Below the pieces are notes generated by a model. That model had not been told where the DNA came from. It worked only from the letters and a program-made list of their open reading frames with translations, and searched no databases. From the NCBI GenBank assembly GCA_002007465.1, contig LNAC01000001.1, forward strand, positions 4,763,206 to 4,827,205: 64,000 nucleotides of DNA, read 5' to 3'. Shown here in pieces: positions 11,492 through 23,483 of the stretch; position 1 is the stretch's first letter; each line of letters starts with the position of its first letter. Position numbers and translations under genes: made by a program. This stretch comes from Ailurus styani. Its lineage: Eukaryota; Chordata; Mammalia; Carnivora; Ailuridae.

Positions 11492-12857
11492 TTTGTAATT
11501 ATGTTTTTCACAGTGGCATTTTAAATCACAGGCAAAGACAAATCTATTCATGAAATGATATGGGGAAAAGTGAAGCTTCAACTCTTAGCCCTAACACTAA
11601 CTAGAAAATCCCAGATAAATAAATCATCAGGAAGCTTTTTTTTTTTTTTAAAAAAGGCAGAATTATAAAGGTATCAGCACATACTAACTATATTTTAAAA
11701 AAAAAGTTACCTTTAGAACACGGAGGCAAAGAAGGATTTGCCAAGCAAAACATAAAACCCAAGAGGCACAGGCAAAATGACAGATTCGACTGCAGAACAA
11801 TTAAAAATTTCTGTATGGTAACCCTAAACCCATGACTAGGCTATATTACGAATTTCAACTTAGAGAAAAGAATGACAAGTAGCCCAATAGAAAAATGAGT
11901 ATAGGAAATGATCAAACGCTTCACAGTAGAAATCACACAGCCAGTAAGTATTCTCAGCCTAAGTAGCAATCAGAGAAATTCCAACAAAAATAAGACACAA
12001 CGATTTTAAAGAAATTGGTCCTGGAGATGGTTTTAGAGAGTGGCTGCTCTCAAAGAAGCTTGGTAGGATTGCAAATTGCTCTCAGAGGATAATTTATCAA
12101 CGTCCATTCATGTACACTTTCTTACCACTGCGCCTGGCAGCTACCCTTCCAGGAGCCCGTCGACAGCAATGCAGCACGGAGAGGCACTGCTTGGAATGGG
12201 GACAGGGACAGACGGAGGTCCTCAGTGCAGGAGGGTCTGCACAAACATTGGTACATGTATATTGCTAAATGTGACAGAACAGAACCAAAAATACAGGACA
12301 TTATCCAATCAGTGTTAAAAGCCAAAAGAAAGCATGCACAGGTCTGGATGAACGCCTAACTAGGCATTAGTTAGAGCCCACAATTAGTGAAAATCACTCC
12401 ACAGAGGGGAAAAGGGTGAGAGGGGTCTTTCATATTTCCCCTTATGCGTTGGTTTGCAGTGCATGAATATTTTACAGTGAGAATATACCTGTGTTTTAGG
12501 CTGTGGGAAAACAAGCATTAAGCAGAGAAAATGATACAATCCTAAAAACTGTAAAAAAAAAAAAAAAGTAACACTTGTAGATTAATACACGCTTATATTC
12601 CATAGTGTCGATAAGACAGACATTTAGCATTTAAAAATTATTAAGGAAATATGGGCGTAGGTTCTGTCTCAGTGAACAATCCTGCCTGGAAAAGTAATAC
12701 CATTTGCATCTGGATGCATTTTTTTTATTAACAAACTTTAGTAAACTACGTAATAAAAAAAATCATTATTAGCAGAAATGCACCCAGAGTGCAATGAAAC
12801 TGAAAGCCACAAACACCAGATGTGTGGTAAATCATGCCAGGCAACATCAATCCTCAT

Positions 12858-12861
12858 CACA

Positions 12862-12898
<37 letters not shown>

Positions 12899-12914
12899 TC
12901 ACTCTCTCTCTGCC
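12858..12914 (+). repeat. (CA)n microsatellite grading into CACT and CT repeats
   Basis: About 16 CA units, then CACTCACTCACT and a CT-rich stretch. A compound, probably length-variable locus about 530 bp downstream (in DOCK1 sense) of the 13443-13521 exon. Confidence 0.95.
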
Positions 12915-13442
12915 TCCCCCTCCCCTGCCTCTCTCTGCAAGCACGGAAGAAACAGGGCCCAAACTGTTAGATCGGCTGACCCAACCCAGAGCCATGTGGG
13001 GTAGGATCTGTGCTGGGAAAGGCCACTGCAGGTAGCACTGCAGAGAACCCAGTTCTCAAAGCCAGCAGAGCTCAGGGACGCAAGCATGCTTGGCCGCATC
13101 TACAGATCCCTCCCCCTCCAGGTTTGGACAGTCTGGGTCTGAGTCAGTTTCCACCGCTACAACAGATGTGGGTGGCCTCCCTCCTCACTTCCTACTTGTC
13201 ACTCTGATTCCTACTTTTGGTCTGAAACCGCACCATCTCCCTCCTTGCTAAATCGAGCAAATACTCCAAAGGCATAATTTTCAGTCCTCGGATTCCAGTA
13301 GTACATCTTGTAAATTCCATTTCCATACCTTGCATGAGAAACCAATTAAGTTCGAGGATTAGAAATCTAAGATATTGGCTCTGACCGGCAATTTGTTTTA
13401 GCATGATTTCCCAACAAAGGGCATGTCTACCTCTTCTCTTAC

Positions 13443-13521
13443 CTGCAGCTCAAAGTTGGCTTGATCCAGAAATTTTTTGTTCAGCATATCTGCATACTGA
13501 TTAATCGCTCGCAGGAAGACT
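13443..13521 (-). CDS. DOCK1: DOCK1 coding exon (79 nt), upstream of the two in this window
   Basis: Read on the minus strand, this exon follows an acceptor ending CTTTCAG (13528-13522) and ends at a strong donor, CAG|GTAAGAG (GT at 13442-13441). The first base completes a split codon, then 26 codons follow. They include LRAINQYADMLNKKFLDQAN and end FELQ, which matches human DOCK1 as I recall it. DOCK1 is a cytoplasmic, membrane-recruited guanine nucleotide exchange factor that, with ELMO, activates Rac in phagocytosis, cell migration and myoblast fusion. By counting back from DHR-2, the segment lies near residues 985-1010 of the roughly 1,865-residue protein, in the helical region between the lipid-binding DHR-1 and catalytic DHR-2 domains. 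The length is not a multiple of three, so skipping this exon alone would shift the frame. DOCK paralogues (DOCK2, DOCK5) are similar, but the exact match favours DOCK1. Confidence 0.93.
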
Positions 13522-13620
13522 CTGAAAGATCAAGAGAAAATTACATAATTACACACTTAGGCTCGGGTACCTTTGTCAGTTTGGCATTTCAATGAGACAC
13601 AGCCCGTGTCTGTCTGGAAA

Positions 13621-13919
13621 GTGAACGCTCCAAGTCCTGTGAAAAGCTATGAGGTTTTGCCAATAAAAAGCCCAGAGAATTATATGCAGATGAGCTCCAA
13701 ATTAATCAAGGAAATTAGCACATGCAGAATAAAAGAAACAGACCAAAATGCTAGCATCTGAAAGTAACACATGAAAAGTATCACTAAAAAACCCAAATTT
13801 TTTTTTCCTAAAAAAGGAAAAGGTGCTAATTAAACCCTCTTCCCAAGTCACCATGTCTTCATGGAACATTATTAAACTGGTCTTTGCTTTGCAGGCTTTT
13901 TACATGTAAGCATTTAGAA
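13621..13919 (+). repeat. 299-bp sequence also present at 9288-9586; likely the true location
   Basis: Embedded in continuous sequence on both sides, about 100 bp upstream (in DOCK1 sense) of the acceptor of the 79-nt exon. It contains no recognised repeat family. The identical copy at 9288 is bounded by Ns on both sides, so this is probably the authentic copy. Confidence 0.85.
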
Positions 13920-16420
13920 GTGCTGTGACACACCATCTACCAGGTGTGGAGTAGTGTGGGGACTATCAGGAGGTATGGCTTACTTCGGCGTTACTCGTCC
14001 TCCGTTCCAAATGTTGATTTTGGTAACTAATTACTTGTAAAAAAAAAAAAAAGCTACAGTAGATGCATAAGTGATGTGACAAGAAGCTTAGCAGGAATTT
14101 TAATTGATCCATTGATCATGTACAATTTTAAGCACCCAGAGCAAAATATCCCATCCTTTAATACCTGGACTTTTCCTTTCTATGTTGAGATACGTAATTT
14201 GAGACACAGAGGTCTCAAACCCTCCACCAGCTTGTTCACTGTAGGTCTGTTTTATTGCCCTTGAGAGTGTTTACAATAATAAAACTCAGTCCAGATACTT
14301 CTTTTTAAATGACCCTTCTCCCTCTGCACAAAGGCAGGATGCAAGAAGAATTAGCATTAGGTCACAGATAATAAACTTAATTACACGTCCTCTGTTTAGA
14401 CAGCAGGAAGCAGCCAGAGAGTGTAAGAAAAATCTAGGTTACTTCCCAGGAACCAGCGCTCTTCGAAAGCACGGTTTCTTGAGCTGCGCACTGCTGGAAA
14501 CCTCCCCATCCCAGACTGTCCCAGAGCCCCTGAAGGCCAGGCAGCCTAGGAGGACGAAGAAAGGGGCTTCTAAGAGCTCCTTTTAAGGATTAGGTCTCTA
14601 TCCCCACCTCCTGCCCAGCCCTGCAGCTTCAAGAAAGGGGATTTGCAGACAGCATCTCATTAAGAAACCTATTGGTTGGATCCAGGGCCAGAACAGGTGT
14701 GACAAAGGGGCTGGGATGGAGTTTGCCATCTCAGTGGCTGAAGAAAACTGTGGTCAGACTTAACTAAACTCTTCCCTGGAGATATTAAATAGCACCAAAA
14801 GGGAACCATCCGTGTTTTAAGTGACTATCAGTGGAGGGACGTGGGGGATCCTGGCCTTGACCATTAGCCAGGGGCACAGAAGGGGGAGCAGCACCCATCA
14901 GCTAGAGGGCTGCCAGATGGTACAACTACAGGCTGCCCAGTTATATTTGAAAAGCAGCTCTTATGGCTGAAATTTGGGATTTATTGAGAAAAGCTGAACA
15001 CAGGGCACTTAGGGTGCCTGGACAAATTAACACAGGACCGGGATGCAAATCACTGAATTTAGGACAGGTCTGGAATCTAGAGCACACCTGGAAAGCTTCA
15101 TCAGCCCTACAGGCCCGAGCTGGGGTCTCCTGGGCCAGGTTTAGCCTTCAGAAGTAGAAGATGCAAGCCTAAAGAGAAAATGGTCTGCCTCGCCCATCTG
15201 ACCCTTGGCCACCGTGTCCTGAGAGCGTCTGGGAACCTGTGCTGGCATTAACCCCAGCAGCCAGAGAAAGTCCTGAGTGTCAGTGGAAGGAGACCACTCC
15301 CCGTCACTGGGGGGGGGGGGGGCTCTCATGCAGCACAAAACCCTGGGCTATGGACCACCCTGTAATTTTTCCTTCAGCTTTAGAGCTCAGCTGTTGACTA
15401 GGGTCCCCTGGGGTCCTTCTGAGCTTGAAGGAAGACCCTCCCTCCAGCCCTCTATGACAATAAAGGCAAGTTTACTAGAACATGCATTATTATTACATGG
15501 TAATTATTCTGCCTCAAGATAGCACCCAAACAGTTGCAATATGCTACTTCTAATTAAGCTCTGGAACAATTTCAGCCAGTTAAATAAAGATATTTCTCAA
15601 AATGACTTTTTTTCAAAACGATGCCATGCTGAAATAATATGAAGGCCAAATAAAAACTTTTTAATGAACTGACAACTGAGAAAGTGCAGGGCTGAGAGAG
15701 ATTCTATAATTTAGATTCACTATAAATTTTTTAAAAAGCAAGGACAAAAAGCAAATAACACAGAATGTGAGTTGTAGCAGGATAACTAAAGGGAAGATCA
15801 AATGAAAACTGTCACTAGTGCCATCAACAAGGGCGAGCTTCTCGGGCTCTGCACCCAGGCCCTTGCACCTTCTACAGAACCAGCTGGGACACACATAAAT
15901 TATATATACCGCAGAGTCCACACTTGATGGGATTAAAAACTGAGCCATGCCAAAGCCATCTGAGGATGAATCGACGATCTAACTAGGGAAAAAGAAACAT
16001 CGCCAGGGGTTAACTTTTACATGAGAACATCCATTATGTGCTATAATTCATGGGTTATTTCTAATAAATGTCAAACTAGAGAAAATAAATAAGAAATTCA
16101 CATGAGAAGCTTTTGCATAAAAATCTGCTATCAGTCACACAGAGGAATATGGAAAGGATCGTGGACAGCAGGACACTTCGCAGTCTGAAATGAAGAGCTC
16201 AGGCAGGTTCGACACGGCTCAAGATCAAGTCCTTTGATGAGGTGACAAGAAGGGGGCAGTGTGAATGGGCTGGCTCTGTGGTCCTGGTGACTGCTGGAGC
16301 TGGATAGGGAAGCCCTCCAGACTGTTCCCAAATAGTCCTGTCTGCTTATTCACTCCTGTGCCTGTGATGCTAAGTCAGGATCCAGCAAGGTTTCATATGC
16401 CCCTTAGGTGTCTATCACAG
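13920..16420. other. Intronic sequence with no recognised gene or repeat
   Basis: Mostly unique sequence of mixed composition. It includes a homopolymer of 13 A near 14039-14051 and a run of 14 G at 15309-15322. No splice-flanked conserved frame was seen. Confidence 0.6.
15309..15322 (+). repeat. Poly-G run (14 G)
   Basis: Fourteen consecutive guanines. Such runs are prone to length variation and sequencing error. Confidence 0.95.
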
Positions 16421-16579
16421 GGATGGATGGATGGATGGATGGATGGACAGATAGATGATGGATGAATGGGTGATGGATGGACAGATGGATGGATGATGGA
16501 TGGACAGATAGATAATGGATGGATGGATAGGTGGATGATGGATGGGCAGATGGATGGATGGATGATGGATGGATGGATG
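16421..16579 (+). repeat. (GGAT)n tetranucleotide array, imperfect
   Basis: About 160 bp built of GGAT units with interruptions such as GGACAGATAGATGATGGATG. There appears to be a higher-order pattern in which blocks of GATGGATGGATG alternate with GACAGATAGAT. It is a likely variable-number locus. Confidence 0.95.
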
Positions 16580-16753
16580 TGTAGCCCAGAAGATCAGGCT
16601 CTGACCCAAATCAGAGGGCACTGAGAGGCTAGAATATTTGGTAGCCCCTGATCTCCATGAGTAGATTGTTCACCGTGGGGTTCAGCTGTTTTGAGTTTCT
16701 TGTTAACCAAATTTCTCATCAGGCACTTGGCATCTATGGTTGGGCACTGCTCC

Positions 16754-17046
16754 CTCATTCTCCTCTCCACCTCCCAAGCTAGTCCCTTCATTTTCCTCTC
16801 CACCTCCAGAGGTAGTCCCACATTTTCCTTTCCAACTCCCAGAACAGGTCCTCATTCTCTTCTCCATCTCCCGAGCTAGTCCTCTCATTTTCCTCTCCAC
16901 CTCCAGATCTGGTCCTCTCATTTTCTTCTCCACCTCCAGAGCTGGTCCCTCATTCTCCTCTCCACCTCCAGAGCTAGTCCTCTCATTCTTCTCTCCACCC
17001 CTGGAGCTGGTCCTCCATTCTCCTCTCCACATCTGGAACTTGTTCC
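16754..17046 (+). repeat. Minisatellite, nine units of 32-33 bp
   Basis: Units begin at about 16756, 16789, 16821, 16853, 16886, 16919, 16951, 16984 and 17016. The shared core is CATTCTCCTCTCCACCTCCA followed by GAGCTGGTCCT-like sequence. Units differ by several substitutions, so the array is old. One strand is pyrimidine-rich and the other purine-rich. Open frames through it on both strands reflect the near-multiple-of-three period and are not judged coding. Confidence 0.93.
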
Positions 17047-19880
17047 TGATGACAGGAACCTTGTTTCCATATCCGGATCCCCCAAAGCATTTAAAAGGAC
17101 CCCTCAGCACCATGAATATTCTAAAGTGTTCTGATCTAAGGAACCTTTGGTCTCTACCTACACTAACAGATCTCTCAGAGCCAGTGGTGTGTTCAGGACT
17201 GGCACCAGCCAAACACAACAAAACAAAAACAAATAAACAAACAAACATACCCCAAGCCTGCCCTGGGGCAGAGAGAGACTCCACCCTCCCCATTCAACAT
17301 TACTGTACATGAGCACAGGACACAATGAAGCGAGGTCATGCATAATGTTCCCCATGGTCCTAGCTTCCAAGAGCAGCGGGTAGAGACTGTGGGCAGTGGA
17401 AGGTGGTAGTGGTAGAGACTGGCACTGCTTCTACTCTGCCAGAAAAGTGAGGGACTCAGGGGAAAAAGATTCATAACTCTGTGAGCCAAACAAGTTATGT
17501 CTATTCTCAGCTGGGAGGATTAAGTAATTTCTAAAAACAAAGCTAATGGTGTGAGAATGAAATGCTTTCATGGATGCTGTCCCATGTGGTCAAAACGATT
17601 AAGAAAAAGTGTGAGCCCGTATTTAATAGAGTTATTTTCAATCATCTTTAATCTTTGAGTGGCTTTATTTATAACCTAAAATCTTGGAAGATGAAACCAA
17701 ACACAAAAATAAATAATGTAGAGAGAACCACAGGCAAATTATGTCATCTCAAAAAGATTTAAAAGGCCATAAGGTCTAGATGCACTTTTTCTAAGACACT
17801 CAAATTATTCAAAGCAAATGACTGCAAATTTTATTTTTAGTGGCCGCAAGGAAAGGACTTGATCTCATGCTTCTTGGTAACTGCTTTCTGTCTCCTCGAA
17901 GTCAGTCATCCCCTTTACCGATCCTGTTACAATGTTCCCATTTTCAATCATTTAGGGGTCAGTGTGAGATAGAGTTCATTCCCAAACCTCATACAATGAA
18001 AACAAACAAACAGGAAGTTTTCCTGACTTCCTTCTCTTCTGCGTGGACACTTAACCACAGTGAGCACCTACTAGAAATGAAATGCCTACTGTAATTCTTA
18101 ATGGTGTCAGTTATGAGCTGGATTCTTGTCCACACACCCACACACACATCCAATTATAGTCAAGATCAACTTCTTTCTATCCATTATCTACCACCTATCC
18201 TCTCTCTCTCTTTTTCCCTCCCTATCAACCAATCTACCCATCTCTTCACATCTGTGTAAACATTTAGCTACCAGACCTTCAGAAAAGTCTTTCTAACCAT
18301 CTCTCATCTACCTGTCAATCATCTATCTATCTATTGATCAATCTTCTTCATGTCCATGGAAACATTTCGCTCCAGGACCTTCAGAAAGTGGCTCAAGTTT
18401 TTGAGATTCTCCTAGTTCCAACCAGCAAAGGAAAGTACTCACTGTCAGCCCTCTGAACTGTAAACTTTGAATTTAAGGGTCTTGTTTTTTTGTTTTGTTT
18501 TCTTTTTAATGTTGAGATTAAAGGTAACACAAAGATATCACCACGTAGTCCAAAGTCATTTTAACACCATGACCTCTACCGACACTTTACAGAATGTTAA
18601 GTGGCATTTGGCAGAAAGCAGAAGTGCAGAAGTTCTGCACTTTGGCACACGTCTTAGGAGACCCACCGGGTGTGTGGAGTTCAGCGGCAGGCAGCACCTG
18701 TGGGGATCCAAGCCCTTCAAGCATGAGCACTTCACTGAAAGAGTCCTGCGGCCTTGCCTCTGGGACCACATCCCTGCTCTGTCCTTGCACGGAAAGGGCC
18801 TGGGATGCTGTGTGGGCTCCAACAGGGGCCCTTCCCAATAAGCTGCCCATTGGAAAGCAGCATGTGCAGAGCAATAAATGTATCAGAGTTCTAAATAATT
18901 ATGTGTTAATTGAGTGGACGGGAACTTAGCAAGTGGAACATAATCAGGAACCAATTTAACTATTAGAAGTTCCTGGCACAATTACAGTCGCTAGAATGAC
19001 TTTATCATGATGGAGCCTCGGGCTTTTCTAGCATCTCTGTCACCCAGTGTTTGCTGCCAATAAAACGGGAAGATGAGGTGCCTCATTATGACACAGGGAA
19101 AAACAGCAAGAAAGCCAGTGAACTTCCAATGGAATACAAAACCCTGTTCTCAGACGGTGAAGCTATGGGGTATTTCATGCCTTCCCTGAACTTACTTTAA
19201 GTTACACAATTAGCTCATACAGTTCACTATGGGGGCATTTAAATACCTGTGGCATTAAGACAAGAGATGCTTTGTGATTCTAGTCTGAGCATCCTCTACA
19301 GAGTTTCGGAGAGTTTTTTGCCTGTATGTGGTTGGGAATGGGGCTCACACCTGTTTCTTGGTCATCAGAAAAGAAGACGTGTTGACCGAAAAGGCCTCAG
19401 ACAACCCCCTCGAACGTTTACTTGGGAAGAGGTTACTTCCCACTTCGAGCTCTGAAGTAGAGTTACAAAGTTTGGGATACAAGGGATTTAGAAACCAAAG
19501 AAGGCAGGGGTCTGCCTCTTACATCTCCAGGGCAGCGAGCATGGCTCACCCAGCAGTCTTATCTCACGGCCAAGTTTTAAAAATTCAGAAAGCCATCCTT
19601 CCCCTCTACTCTCGTATTTTTCCCTCCTTTTTACCATCCTCTTCCTCCCAGCCCTGCCTGGCTTACCTAAGTCCACATCACAAAATAAGTGTGGACGGAT
19701 TTAGGAGCACCATGGGCACAGGAAAAAATTCCCAAGACCATGGGAACTGTGGGTGGGTCTGCCACACGGGCCGGAGGGCAGAGGACGCAGAGCCCGGGGC
19801 GATCAGTGCCCCATCCTTCAGGCCGAGGCCCACAGAGCCCATGTAAGAGTGTGTGGGCATTACCTGTCCCTGGAGTCATT
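17047..19880. other. Intronic sequence, no gene recognised
   Basis: Includes an AAAC-rich stretch at about 17212-17247, short CA and CT runs near 18130-18220, and otherwise unique, moderately AT-rich sequence. No conserved coding frame was recognised. Confidence 0.6.
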
Positions 19881-20090
19881 TTTGAGTTCCAAACATGGGA
19901 ATGGGGAGGGAAGGGTAGGAATGAGGAATTCAAGTGTCTGTCTGGTGATGAAACATTTTGGAAATAAGTCGCAGTGATGGTTGCACAACACTGTGAATGT
20001 GATTAATGCCAATGAATTGTACGCATACAAACAGTTAAAACAGTGTATTTTAAGTTACATATATTTTACCACAGAAAAGAAGAAAAACAT
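19880..20090 (+). mobile_element. L1 3'-UTR fragment
   Basis: Follows the L1M-type 3' end: AGTGATGGTTGCACAACACT, GTGAATGTGATTAATGCCAA, TGAATTGTACGCATACAAAC, then ATATATTTTACCACAGAAAA before an A-rich tail. Non-coding relic. Confidence 0.8.
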
Positions 20091-20191
20091 GAGAAGGAAA
20101 GGGAACCGGACACTTCCAGAAACCACAGCAGTGGGAATCATGGTTTTTCTGTCCATAACTCTACCGTCAGTATGATTCAGCTCCACAATTT

Positions 20192-20211
20192 CACACACAC
20201 ACACACACACA
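20192..20211 (+). repeat. (CA)n microsatellite
   Basis: About ten CA units, followed by AAACGTGTGT. Confidence 0.95.
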
Positions 20212-21609
20212 AACGTGTGTTTTTAGAAATAAGAAACTCTGGCCTCTGCTTCCCAAAGAATAAGGCTGTTCAGATCTGTTCTGGGAGTAGATGGGCCATT
20301 AATAAATAAGCATAAGCATAAATAAACAGAAATAATAATGGAAACAACCACCCACCCAGAAGACTTTATGGCCCTGGTATGTCACTTCTCACTGGACTCC
20401 ACACGTGACGGCGGTCACGGACGTGGCAGGTCCCAGATCTACTGTGAGTCCACTTATGGTCCACCTGTGCTGAATCTTGATTCCCTATAGCACCAAGCAA
20501 TGTATCTTGTATAAAATAAAATACAGTATAATTGAATCCACCTAGCGAGCCCAGGGAAAAATTAACTGGTCAGAGGCCTTGAGCCAACTATAGGGTTCAA
20601 GGCAGAAATTCTAAAGAGAATCTAGGATAATTACAAGGGGAATGCTTCTTCCCAATTATTTCATGCTTGGAATACCCCAGCCATGCCGAGAATTTATTCT
20701 GGTTGGTTTTCAAGACTTGCTAAAGGGCACTGCCATCATTTAGCAAACAAATGTAATTTGCTTTAGGCTCATTTGTTACAGGCTAAAAACCGGGTCACAT
20801 TTTTTGCCCTGTTGGGGGCCTCGGTGCTCGAGAATGTTCTGAAAGTGGCTACCTGGCAGTGGATAACGTTTTACACGTTTCCCCATCCTTGCTGATGTTA
20901 GGCTACTTCTCCTCACTCCTGGTTTAGTTTTCTTCTCATGAGGCCCAGCCGGCCTCTCTTTGCGGTGTATCCCCACAGAGAAAAGCACAAGGAGGGGGGG
21001 ACGTGGCGAGATCTGTGCCTAAGTCGTGTTTCTCATTGACAGGTTGTGCAACCTCGGGCAAGTAAACGAACTCTGAACTCGCTTTTTCTGGTGGGGAGGG
21101 GAGACGAGAGGGAATCTTTGTTTGTAAAGGTCTCGGGTTGTAGTAGCTCTTTTTGGGGAGTAGGATAAGGATACTCAAGATGAAGGCCTCGACTTCTTCG
21201 TTCCTATTTGTTTCAGAAGAGGCATCCAAAGGAAGGTAAAGGAAAAATTAGGAGACCAATGTTCATGAAAACTCAGCTGTTGTCAAGATCTTAGAAAAAG
21301 AGAAAGTGTGACAACCGAGAGCTTCCAGCCCGTCGATTTTATTGGGGCTCAGAATTCTCATCACTCTTGTTGAGTGTATGGTGATTTCTCCAACCATCTT
21401 TGTCCATGGAGAGTAGCTCCAAGACTTTCATGGAAAGGGTCAACTTCCCCAGGTGGATGGAAACGGGTGGCCTGGTGAGGTCTGTGCTCAGATCCTGAGA
21501 CCGTTTTCTAGACAGTACCAGAGACAGGGTGTCAGTCCAGGACTGCAGCTCAGCCCCCGGCCCCCAGCAGGACAGGAGCCTCCTGCTCTGGGGAGGGCCG
21601 CTGTCTTGG

Positions 21610-22145
21610 AAGGTTTTCTGCCGGAGCGTAACAAATGACCACAAACCTGGTGGCTTAAAACAATTCCCAGTGATTATCTCCCGTTCCATGGGTCAGAATT
21701 CCCCTGAGGGTCAGTGGGGTCTTCTGCTAAAGCTCACGGAGGGCCCAGCTGAAGGTGCGGACCAGGCTGGGTTCTGATCGCGAGGTTCCTGTCTTCCCTA
21801 CTCATCCGTGTTGTAGGCAGAAGCCAGTTCCTTGTGGTCTGAGGCCCTGGGCGTGTAAGGTCCTTGTTGCCTTGCTGACTCTCAGCTGGGATCCACTCTC
21901 TGCTCTTAGGAGCTGCCTACATTCCTTCTCCAGTGATCCCTCCATCTTCGAATCAGCAAGGGCATGTGGTGGCTTCTCATGATTCAAATCTCTTGCTTCC
22001 TTCTTTTACTACAAGCCAGAGAAAACTCTTTTTAAAGAGCTCTCATGATTCCACGAGGCCCTCCTGGATAATCCCTATCTTAAGGTTAATTACTATTGTT
22101 AATGATAGCTGCAGGACTCCTTTGTCCATAACAAAATCATAGGAG
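21610..22145 (-). mobile_element. LTR relic, MaLR/MLT1-like
   Basis: Contains AACAAATGACCACAAACCTG and GTGGCTTAAAACAATTCCCA, the inverted 3' end of this LTR group. Further along are CTTCGAATCAGCAAGGGCAT and CCTGGATAATCCCTATCTTA, which are also part of it. The exact subfamily cannot be assigned by eye. Confidence 0.65.
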
Positions 22146-22845
22146 CGACTATGCGTACTGCTCCGGGTTCCGCCCACACGCCAGCCGAGGAGAGCCTTTT
22201 CGCAAGAGGGTCCTGGAGACCCTCACCAGCCCCTTGCAGCCACAAACCTCAGTACCCAACTGGTTTTTCTGGGCCTTACTCCCATTCTCCTGCAGCCTGA
22301 GACGAAGCCCAGAGGCACAGGCTGTCATCACGTATTTCTTGCCTTTGTTGGCCCCTGTGCTGTTCTGAGTATTTGTGACAAGGTGAGAGACTCAGCATAG
22401 GAAAGGGGAAGGTAGAAGATAGAGCTAGAAATACGCACCCGAACCAAGTCTTGTGAGAATGAAGCGGCTGTTTCAGGAGGCCACTTGTCTACGATCCACT
22501 GAGTGACACTTTCTATTAACAGGTATAACCTTATTCCGAGCCCGTGATGTCATCTGATGCCAAGCTCATCTGTTCACTGGATTCAGTGCAGCAACCCGGA
22601 CCGCGAAGGGCTTGAGAACCGAAGAACAATTTTCTTCCCCATACAGCCCATAATATGCACCTAAATTGTCCTTCACATTTACATAATTCCTTTGATCCAC
22701 AGTAAAGAGAGGAGGCTGTCTTTTTACCGAGAGGAGCGTGGTCCTGCACACTAAATAATGGAACCGTATCTTCCACACCATGTTATAACCCCAAACAGAC
22801 ATATAAAATTGAACAGCATCCTACTCAACGTTGAACAGTATCCTA

Positions 22846-22985
22846 TCTCAGAGGTGGGCAAACTGTAGCCTTTGAGCCAAGTCTGGCCTGCTGCCTGTTT
22901 CTGCAAATAAAGTTTTATCAGTACACAGCCACGCCCATTCATTTATACGCTGCAACACAGAAGGCACAGCCCACCAAGATGAGAA
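22846..22985 (-). mobile_element. hAT-type MITE fragment
   Basis: Carries GTGGGCAAACTGTAGCCTTT and AAATAAAGTTTTATCAGTAC followed by ACAGCCACGCCCATTCATTT. This is one end of a common mammalian hAT-type (Charlie-like) non-autonomous element. It is the opposite orientation of the copy at 26978-27336. Confidence 0.7.
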
Positions 22986-23284
22986 CGTGGTCTATTATTC
23001 CATCAAATGATATTCAAGGAGAACAGATATCACAACCGAGTCCTCCCTCTAACAACAGTTTCTCTAATTAATCCTTCCCTATTTTTTAATTAAAATCTAC
23101 TCCTTCCACTATTAAGACCATTTTGATCTTGTTTATTCTTTCCTGGATATAACAGTCAGCATCTCTAAGACCCTGGCCACAGCTATTAAGCAACTCTGAG
23201 CCTTCGCCACCAAGGAAGCCCCGGAATGACATTTGGAAGGCTGGGATTCCAGCCCCGCGTGGGGGTGGAGGCAGCTGAGTGTGC

Positions 23285-23483
23285 TGGTTAGAGAGCAGGG
23301 GCCGCGGGAATAAACAGCCTCAGAAGAAATCTAGGCTCTCCCACCGACCAGCTCTGGAAACCTTGAGTGGGTTTCCTCATTTCCCTCATCTGTGAAATGG
23401 GTACATTTACTGGCTCGGCGGCAAAGATTCAATGAGCTAAAATGTGTGTAGCATCTAGAACAGTTTCTGCAGACGGTAAGCAC
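23285..23483 (+). mobile_element. MIR SINE relic
   Basis: The motif order GTTTCCTCATTTCCCTCATC, TGTGAAATGGGTACATTTAC, then ATTCAATGAGCTAAAATGTG and GTAGCATCTAGAACAGTTTC matches the MIR core and 3' half. Confidence 0.8.

Larger units (their letters stand above)
11100..12500 (+). mobile_element. Old L1 LINE relic (3' part of ORF2 region), interrupted by a CanSINE and a CA repeat
   Basis: A-rich sequence follows the order of the L1 ORF2 C-terminal region and 3' end. Pieces resemble the segments before GACAGATTCGACTGCAGAAC, the AATTTCTGTATGGTAACCC area and the ATGAGTATAGGAAATGATCA area. Further on, CTTGGTAGGATTGCAAATTG (12058-12077) marks the usual position before the ORF2 end. It is broken by many indels and stops, so no protein can be made. 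The boundaries are approximate. Confidence 0.7.
8313..13442 (-). other. DOCK1: Complete DOCK1 intron between the two exons (about 5.1 kb as assembled)
   Basis: Bounded by GTAAGAG (5' end at 13442) and TTTTCAG (3' end at 8313). It holds three CanSINEs or fragments, an L1 relic, two CA microsatellites, a 36-base N gap and a 299-bp block that duplicates sequence from 13621-13919. Because of the gap and the probably misplaced block, the true length is uncertain. Confidence 0.85.

Noticed and set aside
12076..12318. 80-codon frame in the 12 kb region as a small gene
   Set aside because: It lies in the old L1 relic and shows no conserved start context or family.
16421..16579. CRISPR-like repeat array
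   Set aside because: The units are direct tetranucleotide repeats without spacers, in a mammalian intron.
16703..17312. 190-196-codon frames on both strands with 11-residue repeats
   Set aside because: They follow from the 32/33-bp minisatellite. The same array gives open frames on both strands, which a real gene would not do.
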